Assembly: GCA_934691625.1 (NCBI GenBank)
Contig: CAKUTA010000011.1
Coordinates: forward strand, 1-64,000
Reading direction: 5' to 3'
Origin: an uncultured Bacteroidales bacterium
GTDB lineage: Bacteria > Bacteroidota > Bacteroidia > Bacteroidales > UBA932
DNA length: 64,000 nucleotides
In this document: positions 19,101 to 26,629 of the stretch, piece after piece
Position numbering within the stretch: the first letter of the stretch is position 1
Layout of the letters: every line of letters starts with the position of its first letter
Program-made: the position numbers and the translations under genes
Notes under the pieces: model-generated
What the model saw: only the letters and a program-made list of their open reading frames with translations
Told to the model about the DNA's origin: nothing
Database searches by the model: none

Positions 19101-19399
19101 CCGAGCTTGGGAACCTTGGCGGAAAGTCAGAAGTGACACTCTCGTTCAAATGCTGCCTGTACATGCCTTCAAGCTATGTGGGAGCGAAGGATGACATCTG
19201 CGTCAATGTGGCTTCAGGTGAAGGAACTGTGGGTGAAATTGTCTGGGACAGCACTCCGGAGAGCGACTACTATGGATGGCATACGGCTACCGTGAAGATT
19301 TCAGGTGTGTCTTCAGCCACGAGGATATTCATTGGAGCAGGCGCCGGAAAAGCGGATGGTGACCGCAGGTTCTTCCTTGATGATATTGTTGTTAAATGA
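16199..19399 (+). CDS. Large BACON-domain surface lipoprotein with duplicated domain pair
   Basis: 1066 residues. The ATG at 16199 is chosen because it begins a lipoprotein signal (ILLIIGGLLLVSGC); the frame is open 75 nt further upstream without signal features. A BACON domain follows (about residues 35-125: GGTFEISIRTNLQWTV and WISFSKSSG). Then come four beta-sandwich-like regions around a central OB-like, DUF5689-type segment near residues 500-670. Order: A1 (about 130-315), B1 (about 325-495), OB, A2 (about 695-895), B2 (about 900-1066). A1/A2 share a pattern of GW-rich strands and LRLVPETSL or IKLVPTRTL. B1/B2 share RIRIGISGGSGDRRFYLDD and RIFIGAGAGKADGDRRFFLDD. BACON proteins are usually glycan- or mucin-adhesive; this is probably the surface glycan-binding protein of the locus. 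Confidence 0.75.
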   Translation: MKKIYFFLRGILLIIGGLLLVSGCKEATIAEARYLTVDSPSDEGIKISGEGGTFEISIRTNLQWTVKAESDGSAAKWISFSKSSGIGDDTVTATVLKGTSNLRTAEVSVMSKDEQTVHLFNVSQEASSEAPESEGYSIPAYSIFQNINDRDVTLGIANAEIDGGSCKFEGGATITMSGAASQAAFVSTNYYQINAQFTGWGTEDAKDIVVKIPVKENLSGDMRMFWGWTSSVASSWKVYTGIDGENWTDTGTTIGFTKSARFNRTIFFSVPGVVPAGGSLYLRLVPETSLGAGDNVQFCTGFLLTRSEPDEVTPPSGDKILYYCDFNNVTIGCPYNMPLGYLRSSAEAFDASAFGYDGVGKSGTVVGEWGSVRIGSGSGEAALVFPPLSEEKLGDGTADVKVSFKAVLYQSADYLNDKEGKASCNIAVSVAEGEGSVENGEISDLNNWTDFEERSVVIKGAGKDTRIRIGISGGSGDRRFYLDDVVVEAISDIVVPSEQNKTLTEILSGGDGTIREPVKTIVTVLSNPSGANLPDNTAVVTDGTSYAALNFSSATSLDAGTKVTLKLEGAVLDKKASRLSVSPEMIAEKEDGLSPAPENASVAQLHSLEYHLVEIKNVQAAESFIGKTFSGEVLMENAEKETFGLNIYSSASFAGSVIPENSGSVKGIVIGGRLCPRTAGDINLVLDRIGSGEVKLFEPMFCTYDFTEGSAVPQIKNATISGQTVTFTNGGRIERVGGTDGEMAFAQGKTSTPYNVYLYSTGWNADGTCWHLSCPAVEDISGKVAVTFSLNSSSSEVQQVWNIFWSNDGESWSPTEYTWNKVNNTDALATNAKNTFLAQNTTSNGITRTEFTVPSGKKISAGKALHIKLVPTRTLTSADTKVQLGFGFYVAPGDVQNMDRPAGSLIFNNFSECIAGTDYMLGSEVRYFGNVVTPAYTKEGWTVVSGFSRTGYIMLGGAKTGDHGITTPELGNLGGKSEVTLSFKCCLYMPSSYVGAKDDICVNVASGEGTVGEIVWDSTPESDYYGWHTATVKISGVSSATRIFIGAGAGKADGDRRFFLDDIVVK

Positions 19400-19409
19400 T
19401 TGATACATA

Positions 19410-20324
19410 ATGAGAAAATTTATGCGCTTCTTTACAGCCGGTCTGCTGGCCCTGACTTCGTGTTCAGGGACGGCGGAGCCGGATGGTGATTCGGGGTCTG
19501 GCGAACCTTACTACATTAACCTCATGCAGTTCAATATCAGGTACGTGAACAGTAACGACACAGGTGACAACCACTGGACCGTACGCAAGAACGCCGTGAA
19601 AGCTCTAGTTAATGACATTTGTCCGGATGTCATAAGCCTCAATGAGGCGAGAGCCTCGCAGCGGACGGATCTGACGACACTTCTGCCTCAGTACACCCTC
19701 CTTGAGGTCCCGAACACCGGAACTTCGTCCGGTGGCAATGTGAACATAATGTTCCTGACCGGCAAGTTCAGGCTGCTGGCTTCCAAGTCTTTCTATCTCA
19801 GTGCGACACCGAATGTGCAGTCGTTCACGTGGGACAGCACCCAGAAACAGTATCATGTCTGTCTTTGGGCTCACCTCCAGGACAAGGCTACCGGAAAGGA
19901 GCTTTATGCATTCGCGACGCATTATAATCTCGGCTCGTCGGATGTCGATGTCATTGCTAAAACAAACTCCACAAATCTTATCCTTTCCAAGATTGATGAT
20001 ATTGTCGGGAAAGATTCTTCCGTCCCGATTTTTGTCCTTGGGGATATGAATGCCTCCATCGAGTCCAGCGATTCTCGCTCTATCAGTCTGAAGCCATATC
20101 TGGAGAATGGATTCAAGAATGCCAGGGCATCAGCCCTCAGCACTGATAACATTGTCAGCTACAATGGCTTTTCGGATAAGGAACGAGATCAGAAGAGCAA
20201 CATTGATTTTATATTCTACAAAAATGTTACAGGAATGACCTTCAAAACTGTGACACAGCCGTACAACGGCATCAAGTACGCTTCCGACCATTGGCCGGTG
20301 ACACTTAACGCAATGACATTCTAA
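19410..20324 (+). CDS. EEP-family lipoprotein, paralogue 2
   Basis: 304 residues. N-terminal lipoprotein signal with lipobox LTSC, so outer-membrane anchored. Active-site motifs match those of the gene at 10327: MQFNIRY, LNEARASQRTDL, ATHYNLG, LGDMNAS and SDHWPV. The two proteins align over their whole length and share NDTG or KDTG followed by W-VRK near the N-terminus. It lies 10 nt after the BACON lipoprotein and overlaps the next gene by 1 nt (TAATG), so it is translationally coupled. Expected chemistry is metal-dependent phosphoester hydrolysis; the substrate is unknown. Having one lipoprotein form and one soluble form in the same locus suggests action at two stations. Confidence 0.83.
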   Translation: MRKFMRFFTAGLLALTSCSGTAEPDGDSGSGEPYYINLMQFNIRYVNSNDTGDNHWTVRKNAVKALVNDICPDVISLNEARASQRTDLTTLLPQYTLLEVPNTGTSSGGNVNIMFLTGKFRLLASKSFYLSATPNVQSFTWDSTQKQYHVCLWAHLQDKATGKELYAFATHYNLGSSDVDVIAKTNSTNLILSKIDDIVGKDSSVPIFVLGDMNASIESSDSRSISLKPYLENGFKNARASALSTDNIVSYNGFSDKERDQKSNIDFIFYKNVTGMTFKTVTQPYNGIKYASDHWPVTLNAMTF

Positions 20325-22396
20325 TGAACAGAGTATTTTTATTGACAATGGCCGCCTTGATATGCCTCTTGGGAGCATGTGGCCAAGGTGTCCCAAGTTT
20401 CATGGCGCAGGATTCAGTCGTTACTCCTGGAGTCCGCTATGTGCTTACCGCAGAGTCCCTAGATAGCACCCGTAATGAAATCAAGGTGACGGATTGCTCG
20501 GAGATTCCAGGGATGACTGTGGACATTAAATGGGTCAAGGAAGGAAAAGATCTTGTCGCTCACGCCTTTGTCCGCAATGATAACCTGGGCTATGTTATCA
20601 AAAGTCTGGAGGGACCTTTTGTGGACGGCCTGGATTTCAAGCTGGAGGACTACCATTTGCTTATGCCGTTCGGAATGGGCGAGATGTATAGGAAGTGTCC
20701 GTCCGAAAAGGATGATAAGCAGCCGATGGACAGGGATACCCAGTGGAAAGAAAAGGATGGGAAATTCATCCTCTCGGCAGGATACCCTTCAAGGAATATG
20801 TCCATGCAGTGGTGCACGTTCTCTTCCGGGACGAGAGGACTGTACATTGCGAGCCATGATCCCGGGAGAAGGGCTAAATTCTTCAATGTCTATTATTCAC
20901 CTGCGGACAGCACTTTCTCTGTCTCCCTGCGGCATCTTTTTACCTGCTTCCCTGGTCAGGAATATCAAGTTCCGGAGTTCAGACTGAAGGAATATTCCGG
21001 AAGCTGGCACAAGGCTGCCGATTGCTACAAGTCATGGTTCGATACCTGCATTGAGTATGTCCGTCAGCCTCAATGGCTCAAGGATTGCTCTGGTTGGCTT
21101 CTGGCCATTACGAAGCAGCAGAATGAGGAAATCCTGTGGAACTATGACGAGTTTGCTGGCGCATTGGGAGATGCCGCAGAGGAAAGAGGACTGGATATTA
21201 TCGGCCTTTTTGGATGGGCGCATGGTGGTCATGACAGGTTCTATCCGGACTATTATCCTGATCCTGAACGTGGTGGAGAGATGGCTCTCCGCAAGGCTGT
21301 AAAAGGTATCCACGACAGGGGGCTCAGGGCCATCATGTATGTGAACGGCCAGCTGATTGACCAGAATGGCACACAATTCTGGCCGGATACAGGAAAGTTC
21401 ATCACGATGACACGCAAGGATGGTTCATTGGTCTCCGAGACATGGCACAAGTATTATGACGCGCCATCCAGAACTCACGGACGTGCATGCCTCGGATGTG
21501 ATGTATGGCATAGGAGAATGATTTCGCTTGCCAGGCAGGCACATGACTATGGCGCGGATGGAATCATCTATGACCAGCTGGCTACAAGGTCGCCGATGTT
21601 CTGCTATTCTCCGGATCATGGTCATCCGGTTCCCTCTGTTGTCGTGGAGCAGGACAGGCTGGATCTCATCTCGGAAATCAGGAATGATATGTCTGCCATC
21701 GATCCTGAGTTCGTAGTGATGACAGAAGGTGTGGCTGACTATGAACTTGGCAGTATCAATATATTCCATGGCTGTTCGTTCGATGTCTATCCGCCGGATC
21801 AGAAAGCGATGGAGGATCGGCTTACAGGCAGTTCTGGAGCTACATGGTTTCCTGAAATGCTTGAATATACTTTCCCTGATCTTCTGATGACGGTCCGCAA
21901 TCCGGCTCCGGTGACAAGCCGTAACATGAGTAATTTTACTCTGGTCAGTCACTTGAAGAACGAAATCGAATGCCGCTATCTGGCGGATGTCCGCTATCTT
22001 AAGGAAAATAGAATTCCTGAGGCCGGGGACTACGCCAATGTCACTACAAAGCCAGACCTTGCGCTTGTCCGCTCTCAGGATCCTGTGGAAATGAGAACTT
22101 ATCAGAAGAGACTTGCGGATTTTCAGGATCGCCATAAGGAGCTGCTGAAGGCCGGAAAGTTTATGGATGTCCAAGGCTTTGATTTTAAAGCCTCTCATGG
22201 TCTTGCTATGGCGAAGGCTTTCGTTTCTGGTAATAAGACCGGCATCGTGGTCTGGAATGTTTCCGAGGACATGCCTCTGGAGTTCAAGGTGGCAGTCCCT
22301 GCAAAAAAGCTGGTCATGGCGCAGTCTCCGGAAGATGATGCCCTGTCAGACTCATCCCTTGCTCCGCAAAGCATTGCCCTGCTCGTCTTTGAGTAA
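20324..22396 (+). CDS. Glycoside-hydrolase-like lipoprotein (DUF6259-like TIM barrel)
   Basis: 690 residues, lipoprotein signal with lipobox LGAC. The N-terminal third is beta-sandwich-like. Residues about 240-560 look like a TIM barrel: IIGLFGWAHGGHDRFYPDYYP, RGLRAIMYVNGQLID, YGADGIIYDQLA (Asp candidate) and FVVMTEGVADYEL (Glu candidate). The C-terminal part is a small beta domain (GIVVWNVSEDMPLEFKV). This layout is typical of clan-D-like glycosidases and of proteins annotated with DUF6259. I do not recognise an assigned GH family, and the catalytic pair named is a guess from position. It is the last gene of the plus-strand unit and ends just before a hairpin shared with the convergent operon. 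Confidence 0.6.
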   Translation: MNRVFLLTMAALICLLGACGQGVPSFMAQDSVVTPGVRYVLTAESLDSTRNEIKVTDCSEIPGMTVDIKWVKEGKDLVAHAFVRNDNLGYVIKSLEGPFVDGLDFKLEDYHLLMPFGMGEMYRKCPSEKDDKQPMDRDTQWKEKDGKFILSAGYPSRNMSMQWCTFSSGTRGLYIASHDPGRRAKFFNVYYSPADSTFSVSLRHLFTCFPGQEYQVPEFRLKEYSGSWHKAADCYKSWFDTCIEYVRQPQWLKDCSGWLLAITKQQNEEILWNYDEFAGALGDAAEERGLDIIGLFGWAHGGHDRFYPDYYPDPERGGEMALRKAVKGIHDRGLRAIMYVNGQLIDQNGTQFWPDTGKFITMTRKDGSLVSETWHKYYDAPSRTHGRACLGCDVWHRRMISLARQAHDYGADGIIYDQLATRSPMFCYSPDHGHPVPSVVVEQDRLDLISEIRNDMSAIDPEFVVMTEGVADYELGSINIFHGCSFDVYPPDQKAMEDRLTGSSGATWFPEMLEYTFPDLLMTVRNPAPVTSRNMSNFTLVSHLKNEIECRYLADVRYLKENRIPEAGDYANVTTKPDLALVRSQDPVEMRTYQKRLADFQDRHKELLKAGKFMDVQGFDFKASHGLAMAKAFVSGNKTGIVVWNVSEDMPLEFKVAVPAKKLVMAQSPEDDALSDSSLAPQSIALLVFE

Positions 22397-22419
22397 TAAC
22401 AATAGTGAAGATAATAATT

Positions 22420-22457
22420 ACGCCCTCCGGTTGAGTTTTAATCAGTCCGGAGGGCGT
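22420..22457. terminator. Bidirectional hairpin between convergent operons
   Basis: A perfect 11-bp inverted repeat, ACGCCCTCCGG at 22420-22430 and CCGGAGGGCGT at 22447-22457, has a 16-nt loop. It lies 23 nt past one stop and 14 nt past the other. The flanks are AT-rich but lack a full T-run, so it may work by stalling or mRNA end protection. Confidence 0.6.
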
Positions 22458-22471
22458 TGTGCCAGATATGC

Positions 22472-23326
22472 TTAGAAACTGTTTCTGAGCCCGTTGAAAG
22501 TGGCATTGCCGAAATCTGATATGGTGGAGATGTGCTCCAGCGATGGAATTCCACGCAGGGCATCTTTCAATACTGGATTCATCAGGTCGAAGGATCTGCA
22601 TATCTGCCCTCCGAAGAGCAGGCATTTTATGTTGTATCTTGTCAGGATAGGGGAGATTGCATTGCCTATGACCGATGCCGTTTCATGGAATGCTGCCAGT
22701 GCAGCCTTGTCTCCTTCATGTGCCCTATCAGCTATTTCCTTTACTGTCAGTGCGTAGGCACCGATACCGGCATGGCGGAGATAGCTGCTGATAATTCCGC
22801 GTTTGGACGCATAGTCTTCCAGAATACCATCCCTGAACGGGATGCTGTAGATAGATACAGCCGGCGATTTCAAGTCATTCTCCAGAATTTCTCCATCTAC
22901 AAACATCGCGAAACCAAGTCCTGTCCCAAGTGAGACTAGAGCTGTGTTTCCTTTCCCTTGTGCTGCACCGCATCTGATTTCTCCCAGGAGCATGCAGTTT
23001 ACATCATGAATGAAACGGAAGCATACATCCTTTTCTGTCAATCCGGTACCATCAAGTATAATATCCTGGAACTTTTCGCCATATACGGCGGCGAACTTGT
23101 GCTTCATGAGAAAGATCCCTTTACGGTAATCAAAGGCGCCTGGAATCGCTATTGCGATTCTTGTCCCTTTCGAGACTGTACCGGCAGCAGCTTTCAGTGA
23201 GGCCCGGATTTCATCTCTGCTCCCGTTGGAATCTATGGGAATCTCCCGTCCGTCACCGCATTTGATGAACGTCCCCCCTACATCCAGAAGGATGGGGGAG
23301 ACGCTGTCTTTTGAATAGTCTTCCAT
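22472..23326 (-). CDS. ROK-family sugar kinase-like protein
   Basis: 284 residues, cytoplasmic. The N-terminal phosphate-binding loop is LLDVGGTFIKCGDG and the second is VSLGTGLGFAMFVDGEIL, as in ROK kinases. The Cys-rich zinc motif (CGCGxxGC) of many ROK members is absent, and the protein is short for the family. It is the last gene of the MFS-isomerase-isomerase-ROK operon and overlaps the preceding gene by 1 nt (TAATG). Expected to phosphorylate the hexose or its isomerised form; the substrate is not known. Confidence 0.78.
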   Translation of the reverse strand: MEDYSKDSVSPILLDVGGTFIKCGDGREIPIDSNGSRDEIRASLKAAAGTVSKGTRIAIAIPGAFDYRKGIFLMKHKFAAVYGEKFQDIILDGTGLTEKDVCFRFIHDVNCMLLGEIRCGAAQGKGNTALVSLGTGLGFAMFVDGEILENDLKSPAVSIYSIPFRDGILEDYASKRGIISSYLRHAGIGAYALTVKEIADRAHEGDKAALAAFHETASVIGNAISPILTRYNIKCLLFGGQICRSFDLMNPVLKDALRGIPSLEHISTISDFGNATFNGLRNSF

Positions 23327-25182
23327 TATGCTGGGTCGTTCTGGTAGCCGTCTCTAAGCATTGTCTTATGAATGCGGACTGGAGCCTTGCCTAGATTCTC
23401 AATAACATACTTTCCCATGTCAGCCGGGACACAGATGATATCAAGATACTCTGCATCGTAGTATCTTTCAGGATGTTCGACGCTACGGATACGGACTCTC
23501 TCCCCATCTACCAGAGCGAGCACGTGGAAACGCTCTCCGTGTGTGTCCTGCTCGCAGACTTTCTCGAATTCGAGTCTCCTGAGTGAAAAATACAGAAGCG
23601 GATTTTCCCCGACAATATATTCCTGCCAGCCGGAGCCTTCGGAGACCAGTCTTGGTTTCTGGACAATGTTCTCTCTGACCCAGCTTGTGCGCCTGTCCTG
23701 CACGACGGTCTTCTCTCCGAGCTGTGTATGGATAGGCCGCTGCTTTCCGTCAAAATCCAGACGAAGGTAGTCGTACATTTTATATGTGTAGGAGCCGATT
23801 GTAAGCGAGCCTATTTCCAGGACGACCTGGTTCCGGCCGCTGGAGTGGATAGTTCCGGCAGGAATCATGACTTGAAGACCTGGCCTGGACTCCTCATAGC
23901 TTACATATTTCATGTAGTCACAAGGCTTATGCTCAGTGTCAGCCGCCTCTATATCCTTGAAAAACTGCGGAATGTCGGCATCGTCACGAAATCCGATGAA
24001 CGTCTTGGCGTCATGTCCTGTGGCACATACATAGTAGCTCTCGTCCTGACGTCCGAATTCTCCATATTGCTCAATGTTGAACTTTGCGCCTGAATGGCAT
24101 TGTATGCTCATGTTGCCTGTGCTGTGGTAGCTGTCGTCATAATTGAAGCGGATAGGAAAATATCCGTGGAACTTCTTCACGCAATCCTCGCTCATGAGGT
24201 TCACTCCTTCCTTGTGGACAAATGTGCAGTAGTTGATATCCAGAAGGTTGTTTCCGGCCTCTACAAGCACACTGACTTCCATCGGGATGAAATCGAAGAC
24301 CCATGCCGCATTGCGCATCCCGGAAGGAAGATTCCGGAGCCTTTTCATGTATGTTCCTCCCCATACCCCCTCAAGATATACTGGCTTCGCCCTGAACGGA
24401 TATTTAACGAGCTGGGCACATATCTCGTCAAATGCCTCGCGTGGTACCATCTTGATGTTGTAAGCGTCATCGGAGAGCATCATGTAGTCTATTGCATCCG
24501 ACTGGAGAAGTTCCTTCCTGCTGTTTACCGCCATCTCGAAATCGCAGTAGTAGCATCTGCGTATTATACGGGCAGGTGCATCCGGGCGCTTTCTTCCGAT
24601 GTTTGTGTATTCACCGCCCCGTATGCGCAGAATGCTGGTCTTTGGCGTGACATCGAAAAATATATTGACTTCATAGAGATCCCTGAATTCTGGAATCAAT
24701 GTCCCATAGCCATATACGGCTATGACACTGCCTTTACCGGTTTTCCTGGCATTGATGTCTTCCCTGAACGACTTTACCTTCCCGGAATCAAGCAATCCCT
24801 GATACCCCTCCTTGTAAATGCGTCCGAACAGAAGTGTCGGGTCTTTTTTTGTGTCCCATTCCAGCATTGCGTCGATTTTTGCGTCGATTTCTTCGCCGCT
24901 GATGAAGGTGGCTGCGTTGCCATCAACAGTTTCCAGCCCTATTCCCAGGATGCCTAGCTCCCTGTAAAGGAGGTTCAGGAAGAGTTGCCACTGTGCTGTC
25001 GTATATCCGTCGATGCCTATGGCAATGTTCTTGTCGGCGGCTTTTTCTGCAAGTTCCGCAGCGAGTCTTTTTGCACTTGCAGCAGTGCCCGCTGTGATTG
25101 AATCTTTCGTCTTGTTGCTGAGTTCCGGACGATTGACCGGCCTTGGGTCATCGTAAGGGAACGGATTGTACATGAAACTCAT
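23326..25182 (-). CDS. Class I mannose-6-phosphate-isomerase-like protein with N-terminal kinase-like domain
   Basis: 618 residues. Residues about 270-490 carry low-molecular-weight PMI motifs: VWGGTYMKRL, MSIQCHSG (metal ligand H363), DESYYV (E381), IPAGTIHSSG (H446) and EIGSLTIGSYTYKMYDYLRLDFDG with the usual Arg. Residues about 40-250 look like a P-loop kinase of the uridine-kinase type, but the loop reads IAIGIDGYTTAQW (53-65), with no GK[ST], so it cannot bind ATP in the usual way. Bacteroidota encode related proteins of about 600 residues annotated as class I PMI. It is cytosolic and sits in an operon with an isomerase-fold protein, a ROK kinase and a carrier, so it probably works on the imported sugar. 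Confidence 0.7.
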   Translation of the reverse strand: MSFMYNPFPYDDPRPVNRPELSNKTKDSITAGTAASAKRLAAELAEKAADKNIAIGIDGYTTAQWQLFLNLLYRELGILGIGLETVDGNAATFISGEEIDAKIDAMLEWDTKKDPTLLFGRIYKEGYQGLLDSGKVKSFREDINARKTGKGSVIAVYGYGTLIPEFRDLYEVNIFFDVTPKTSILRIRGGEYTNIGRKRPDAPARIIRRCYYCDFEMAVNSRKELLQSDAIDYMMLSDDAYNIKMVPREAFDEICAQLVKYPFRAKPVYLEGVWGGTYMKRLRNLPSGMRNAAWVFDFIPMEVSVLVEAGNNLLDINYCTFVHKEGVNLMSEDCVKKFHGYFPIRFNYDDSYHSTGNMSIQCHSGAKFNIEQYGEFGRQDESYYVCATGHDAKTFIGFRDDADIPQFFKDIEAADTEHKPCDYMKYVSYEESRPGLQVMIPAGTIHSSGRNQVVLEIGSLTIGSYTYKMYDYLRLDFDGKQRPIHTQLGEKTVVQDRRTSWVRENIVQKPRLVSEGSGWQEYIVGENPLLYFSLRRLEFEKVCEQDTHGERFHVLALVDGERVRIRSVEHPERYYDAEYLDIICVPADMGKYVIENLGKAPVRIHKTMLRDGYQNDPA

Positions 25183-25189
25183 TGTATTC

Positions 25190-26629
25190 TTATTTTATGT
25201 TATAGAACTCAAATCCCATAATTCCGGCGAGGTTCTGGAGTTCTGCTGTCCAGTCTCCGTCCACGACTGCATAATGCTGTGTCGCGCCGATTTCCAGTAT
25301 CTTCCCGAACAGTTGCTTGACGGGTACGGCAGGCCTGAATATGCTGTGGGAATATGTGGCAAGGAGATGCTTTCCAGGGAGAGATTCCACAATGGTGCAT
25401 ATCAGCTTGTATTTCCCGTTTTCCTCATATAGTCCAGCCATAGTCTTCTGCCCTGGGCTGATGCGATACCATGCGAATGGTGCTCCTGCGTATTTCCAGT
25501 TTGTCTTGGCGAAACGCACATCCCTGGCTATGAGGACATTTTCCTGCCAATTCGGGTCGTTGTGGTCGTTTGGACCTGCGTGTCCGCCTGCGAATGTCCC
25601 TAAATCGTCCTCTATGTGGAATGGCTCGATGAAATTCACATGCTTCCCGGTCATGAGCTTGAGCATATAGGTCATTAGCCCGGCTCCGATATCCGCCTCA
25701 GGAACGAGAACGCAGGCATTGTCATTGAACCATTGCGGATAGAAACCGGCGCGGCAGCCGGCTGTCTTGAAGGTGGCGCGGTCAATATCGTTATAGATGA
25801 AGCAGTCGATATCGTTATCACGCGCCATGTTTCTAATGGCCAATGTCGCCTTTACACATCCTATGAACTTATCATGCTCGACATCGTCCATCATCCGGTA
25901 TTTCGACACCAGCTCATCGGCATACGCCATGACCTCCTCGTCTGTCAGATTCTCCAGATACTCTCCATAGTCACTATACGGCAGATAATGGATCTCCGGG
26001 CCTATTTTCGTGAAGATGTCATAGTTGTCAATATATGTGCTCCACATCGCCTCGTTCATGTTTGCCATGAGGCCGACATTGGAGTGACGCAGGATGCTTC
26101 TGGTGAGTGCTGCTCTGGAAAATGCCCGGATCTTCTCCGTAATCTCGGCACGTGTCCCCATAGCTGTCGAGACATTATGCCGCGGAATGCGTCTGATGCT
26201 TCCGGAACCTTCCAGAGACCCGACAAGTGTCCCCGCACATAGGTAGTCTATAAAGTCATCTTCGTCAAGTGTGGTCTCGAACGTCATCCTGCTCTTGGCG
26301 ACATTGGTGAATATCATGGGAATATCTGGCATGTCCCTTAAAAAACGGATCCATGCGAAATCCTCGCTCCACGAAAGGAATTCGGATATGATGAAATCCA
26401 CATCTCTGTCATAGAACATCCTGATGGCCTTCTCTGCGTCGTCACGTTCGTAGATGATGCCTGGATATATGATATCCAGAAAGTCCAGTGAAGCCTTTAT
26501 CTCCTCCGCTGCTTTCAGCTTGCGGTCGTTGTAAGTTCCGCGCAGAGGCCCACCAAGGTTCTTGAAACGAGGTGATGCAATCAAAAGCAGTCCAGCTTTC
26601 GGCTTGCGAAGTTTCTGTTCGCTATTCAT
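25190..26629 (-). CDS. L-fucose/L-arabinose isomerase-like protein
   Basis: 479 residues, cytoplasmic. The sequence follows the AraA/FucI fold: an N-terminal flavodoxin-like region, and a C-terminal region with candidate metal-site residues Glu in LVPEADIGAG, Glu/Asp in FIEPFHIEDDLG, His in AGGHAGPNDH and His in IGATQHYAVV. These correspond in order to the Glu-Glu-His-His set of AraA, although spacing cannot be proved by eye. Proteins of this group interconvert aldoses and ketoses, but many members lack assigned substrates. The start overlaps the end of the MFS gene by 8 nt, showing tight coupling. Confidence 0.7.
   Translation of the reverse strand: MNSEQKLRKPKAGLLLIASPRFKNLGGPLRGTYNDRKLKAAEEIKASLDFLDIIYPGIIYERDDAEKAIRMFYDRDVDFIISEFLSWSEDFAWIRFLRDMPDIPMIFTNVAKSRMTFETTLDEDDFIDYLCAGTLVGSLEGSGSIRRIPRHNVSTAMGTRAEITEKIRAFSRAALTRSILRHSNVGLMANMNEAMWSTYIDNYDIFTKIGPEIHYLPYSDYGEYLENLTDEEVMAYADELVSKYRMMDDVEHDKFIGCVKATLAIRNMARDNDIDCFIYNDIDRATFKTAGCRAGFYPQWFNDNACVLVPEADIGAGLMTYMLKLMTGKHVNFIEPFHIEDDLGTFAGGHAGPNDHNDPNWQENVLIARDVRFAKTNWKYAGAPFAWYRISPGQKTMAGLYEENGKYKLICTIVESLPGKHLLATYSHSIFRPAVPVKQLFGKILEIGATQHYAVVDGDWTAELQNLAGIMGFEFYNIK

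Noticed and set aside
24094..24957. 287-codon plus-strand frame opposite the PMI-like gene
   Set aside because: Antisense shadow without signal or motifs.
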